A stretch of 6,582 bases of DNA, taken from the NCBI GenBank assembly GCA_007134665.1, contig SLKH01000230.1, positions 1 to 6,582 on the forward strand, written 5' to 3'. Under the pieces are notes generated by a model. It saw only the letters and a list, made by a program, of their open reading frames with translations, ran no database searches and was not told the DNA's origin. The translations under genes were made by a program, and so were the position numbers. Each line of letters starts with the position of its first letter. The first letter of the stretch is position 1. This stretch comes from Balneolaceae bacterium (GTDB taxonomy: Bacteria; Bacteroidota; Rhodothermia; Balneolales; Balneolaceae). Shown in pieces: positions 6,146-6,582 of this stretch.

Positions 6146-6582
6146 TTAGAAACGATAGGTTAAACGAAATTGCATTCCCGGTGTTCCGGTTGCACTTACC
6201 TGAACCTTCCGGTTCTGTAATCGTACGGTGAAGTATGCATCAAACGCAGAAACAAAGTGGTTAATTATCAATAATGAAAGCATATTATTGGAAAAACGAA
6301 ATTGATCATTAAACTTTTCAGCCATGTCACGCCCTGTCCAGAACAGCGGGCTTGCTTTACCACCAAACCGGTCTATCAGAAATGGATCTGTAAGTTCCTG
6401 TTCATGAAATCCATAAAAATCATTCCATCCAGAAGCGTACTGAAAATATTTGCTTATCAATTCATAGTATTGTTGTGAACCATAAGCTGGCAGAACGTGT
6501 GAAAAGTTGTTGGCTCCTAATTCATCAGTTGTAATATAAGGTGTGAGGCGTTCAGCATTTCGTAAAAGCTCGATATCCACAA
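6146..6582 (-). CDS. C-terminal part of an uncharacterised, DUF5683-like protein
   Basis: The frame enters from the right window edge, so only the last 144 or so codons are visible. The GTG at 6580-6578 is more likely an internal Val than the start. The visible part has Tyr- and aromatic-rich segments (QQYYELISKYFQY, 36-48 from that GTG; SGWNDF, 50-55). A helix RDMAEKFNDQFRFSNNM (84-100) follows. Next come a hydrophobic stretch LLIINHFVSAFDAYF (103-117) and a short beta-rich end finishing in TYRF. The pattern of a helical region, a hydrophobic N-H-x-x-S-A-x-D-A motif and a terminal aromatic residue recalls DUF5683-type envelope proteins of Bacteroidota. Those are small, uncharacterised and probably cell-envelope located. 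The terminal Phe would also suit an outer-membrane protein. It precedes the PASTA gene by 27 bases, pointing to an envelope-related pair. Family assignment is tentative. Confidence 0.65.
   Translation of the reverse strand, partial: VDIELLRNAERLTPYITTDELGANNFSHVLPAYGSQQYYELISKYFQYASGWNDFYGFHEQELTDPFLIDRFGGKASPLFWTGRDMAEKFNDQFRFSNNMLSLLIINHFVSAFDAYFTVRLQNRKVQVSATGTPGMQFRLTYRF

Noticed and set aside
1..6582. Hidden defence, mobile, CRISPR or secondary-metabolite system
   Set aside because: Nearly every base is accounted for by conserved minus-strand genes. There are no direct-repeat arrays, transposase or integrase motifs, or terminal inverted repeats.

Overview
Every gene in this window lies on the minus strand, so transcription runs from position 6582 towards position 1. 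The genes are packed tightly: the longest gap between them is 50 bases, several gaps are 3 to 7 bases, and one pair overlaps by 14 bases. This looks like one long operon or a run of co-directional transcription units. I see no rRNA, tRNA, CRISPR array, insertion sequence, phage gene or attachment site. Base composition looks moderate to slightly AT-rich throughout, with no obvious foreign island.

The gene content suggests the Bacteroidota/Rhodothermota/Balneolota group, with a Balneolales-like organism as my best guess. The reasons are the N-terminal style of the PhoH protein, a short outer-membrane-type protein ending in an aromatic residue, weak or absent Shine-Dalgarno sequences, and a membrane PASTA protein without a kinase. 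This is inference from remembered family resemblance, not from a search.

In transcription order the layout is as follows. (1) The C-terminal part of an uncharacterised, DUF5683-like protein enters from the right edge. (2) A single-pass membrane protein carries three PASTA domains and an acidic tail. (3) rpe encodes ribulose-phosphate 3-epimerase. (4) A PhoH-family ATPase has an intact reading frame but no ATG, GTG or TTG start codon ahead of its Walker A motif. (5) A metallo-beta-lactamase-fold hydrolase follows. (6) A trimeric-type purine nucleoside phosphorylase has a GTG start lying inside the end of the preceding gene. (7) A small membrane-anchored AsmA-like protein comes next. (8) A bile acid:sodium symporter family (BASS) transporter keeps its recognisable sodium-site residues. 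(9) A possible next gene starts at the extreme left edge.

The functions are mostly housekeeping: pentose phosphate metabolism (Rpe), purine salvage (PNP), RNA-linked ATPase activity (PhoH), envelope proteins (PASTA, AsmA-like) and transport (BASS). I do not see a defence, mobile or secondary-metabolite system. The points most worth a second look are the missing start codon of phoH and the kinase-less PASTA protein directly upstream of rpe. That placement recalls the prkC-rsgA-rpe neighbourhood of Firmicutes.
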